Source of the DNA: Atopsyche davidsoni
Lineage: Eukaryota > Arthropoda > Insecta > Trichoptera > Hydrobiosidae
Length of the DNA: 64,000 nt
Direction: 5' to 3'
NCBI GenBank assembly: GCA_022113835.1
Contig: JAILWY010000006.1
Coordinates: 4,650,001 to 4,714,000, forward strand
The notes beneath the pieces are model-generated. The model saw only the letters and a list, made by a program, of their open reading frames with translations. It was not told the DNA's origin and made no database searches. The first letter of the stretch is position 1, and each line of letters opens with the position of its first letter. Both the position numbers and the translations under genes were made by a program. Shown piece by piece: positions 61,971 through 64,000 of this stretch.

Positions 61971-64000
61971 GCTTCGTACATTCATTACGCTATCTTATAT
62001 TTGATTGAAAATATAATTATATCTGCATGTAGTTAGATACGCTAAATGCGAGATCAGATTTCCCACATCTGTTCAACTAAATGAAAACATCTGGCTGTTA
62101 TTTTTTATGTAATAGCTGAAAAACCATAAATTAATGTTTTTATTAATTACCGAGGAAAGAAATAATCAGCAAATTTAATAAATTAAGCTTTTTTTATTAT
62201 CTCATTGTTTGAACAATTTATGTCGCTGTCAAAATTTAAGAAAATTTCTCAAAAGTCAATTAATTATTCTATTAATTAAAATTAGTTTTTTTACAACTCC
62301 AAAATATTTATGAATTAACATTTGCACACCTTTGGCTGTAAGGCAACATTCCATTCAATGCAGATCCTTTCAGTTGCTTTTAGTACCAGTTTTTCGTCAG
62401 GTTTAGTGTTAGATCGGTCAGTTGTTAAATTAGAAGACTGCAATAATTTGCTATTTAAATAGCACCATCGCATTGGAGAATACTTATTTATCATGTTGTT
62501 TTTTTTTTTTAAGTAAAATGCATGCAAGTTTACAGCATAATAAAACGGGCGTCTTTAACCTCACTTTAAAGTTTCTAAAGGAAAACCTATCAAGTCAGCG
62601 TCGTAACACTTCTTGATATTTCAGCGCAAAATATAGCGCATGCATTTACATTTACCAGATTTGCATCGACCGGTGCACTTACTGCTTATGCCGGGGCACG
62701 CTTTGAAAAGTCTCGTTGACAAAGCTTTTACTTACCCAAATACCATAAAACTGATGTCACTTCATCCATACTTGTTATGCCGAGAGCACAAAAACAAGTT
62801 TCTAACTCCAAAGTCGGAACATTATGAACAAGGGGAAACTGGCGAAATCAATACTTGATGCTGATTTTTTTTTCTCCTGTCATTGCCTTATCTGGAGCCA
62901 CTTTACACTGGGAATAATTTATATATTTTATTCTATCTGTATCTGCAATAATTTATATAGTTTTTTTTTCTAATTTACACTAGATTTTTCGAAGGTTTTA
63001 TTTCATCGCATCATAGTTTATCGTCGATAACTAATATCCGGCATTTTACTTGAAGCTTGTTATGATATCATTTATGTTTTATTCGAGCACGAATAAATAG
63101 TATTTTACAACACAATTTTACAACACAGTGCTTGTGGTTAACTAGAAATTAAGAAAAAATATTTTTTACTTACTATGTTGATTACTTATTTTATTGACAT
63201 AATAAAATCTCCGTTAACCAATTTTTTGTATATTTTCCAATTGCAATTCGCTTAATAACCTTCAATTTTAACGCACTACTTTTCGCATTGATTCGTTTAA
63301 TCCCACGGAAAATAAATTAACACATACGTATCAAATGTATGATTGATAGAACGCCTATTCTCAAGCAAATCGATAAATCTAAGCAACATTGCGTATTACT
63401 GGATATACGAATTGCGATAATGACGGATTGTATTGTATTTCTCGCTGTTATAAATCATCGAGGCTTTTTTTTTATTTTAGACCTTGAATTCCTATCTTAT
63501 TAAAATTTTGACTTTTTGTTTTTTCCAATGAGAAATCAAATAGTATTTAATTTAAACATCTATATATGTAACTACTTATTCATGCCATCAGTGTCAATTT
63601 GATATAAGTAAAAAAATATGTTAAAGTAATTCATGCAGTTATTTTTATTGCATTGCCAGAAATTGCAAAAATTTTCAGTGTACATAAAAGTCGCTAGCTT
63701 TCAGCATAGATAAATGCAATGAAACTGTTCGTGCTTGCAAATTATGAGCCTTGCTGTGAAATTTATCCTTAATAGGCTATATTTTATAACTTATAGTTTT
63801 TACCCAATTATATGGAGCAACTAACTAACTACAGCGAGTATTTTAACTGTATGTATACGATAAGTTCTAGATATTTTATGTGTCCAATTCTAAATATTTA
63901 CCATGAAGCAATCATTGCATGTCTTATTTCTGCCTTTATTTTGAGAAAAGTTGGATTGGTTTCGTGTATTTGTTAACTTTCACAAACTTAACTGTATTTT
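61971..64000. other. AT-rich non-coding stretch to window end
   Basis: No gene recognised. The 72-codon frame at 62640-62858 has no domain. Confidence 0.45.

Larger units (their letters stand above)
1..64000 (+). other. Interior of a probable giant intron of a plus-strand gene
   Basis: No frame on either strand carries a recognisable protein domain, and stop codons are frequent everywhere. Three composite 3'/5' splice sites (CAG fused to GTAAG after T-rich tracts) lie on the plus strand at 1730, 36579 and 54315, and I found none of the same quality on the minus strand. Recursive splice sites are known from very long introns, in insects (for example Ubx) and in vertebrate neural genes. It is inference that all three belong to one intron; the flanking exons are outside the window and the gene cannot be named. 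An intergenic region with chance motifs is the alternative. Confidence 0.55.

Noticed and set aside
1..64000. Dozens of open frames of 60 to 114 codons on both strands (for example 34241-34555, 57509-57853, 48085-48390)
   Set aside because: No recognisable domain, signal or splice context; many overlap on opposite strands. Apart from the frame at ratchet site 2 they are consistent with chance.

Overview
This window looks like AT-rich animal DNA, most likely from an insect and possibly a moth or butterfly. That assignment is inferred from base composition, short DNA-transposon and SINE-like debris and large non-coding spans; no marker gene confirms it. I found no complete protein-coding gene, rRNA, intact tRNA or CRISPR array. 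Open frames are short (60 to 114 codons), lie on both strands and match no family I recognise.

The best-supported interpretation is the interior of a very large intron of a plus-strand gene. Three sites have the composite form of a recursive (ratchet) splice site: a T-rich tract and CAG fused directly to GTAAG, at 1729|1730, 36578|36579 and 54314|54315. I saw no matching site on the minus strand. The first and third are followed 54 and 46 nt later by a good 5' splice site, the layout of a recursive-splicing (RS) exon. The second opens directly into a 74-codon reading frame. Weaker composite sites lie at 5869|5870 and 58782|58783. Long genes for developmental regulators and neural proteins are the classic hosts of such sites; the host gene cannot be named from this window.

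Scattered through the AT-rich background are short GC- and CpG-rich patches that are candidate regulatory elements. They include a Polycomb-response-element-like cluster (2765-2890), two promoter-like islands (3430-3860, 45090-45300), a 10-bp-periodic TGACGTG array (53657-53688), and islands near 13.2, 17.9-18.3, 20.1, 21.5, 24.3, 35.8, 47.9, 48.8, 49.5, 55.5, 57.7 and 61.8 kb.

Mobile and repetitive DNA includes one well-delimited 194-bp non-autonomous hAT element with its 8-bp target duplication (45705-45914), two tRNA-like SINE fragments, a recent 175-bp tandem duplication containing TA microsatellites (30513-30860), other TA tracts (4431-4539, 41383-41457), and several perfect hairpins, notably at 23-64 and 32686-32728.
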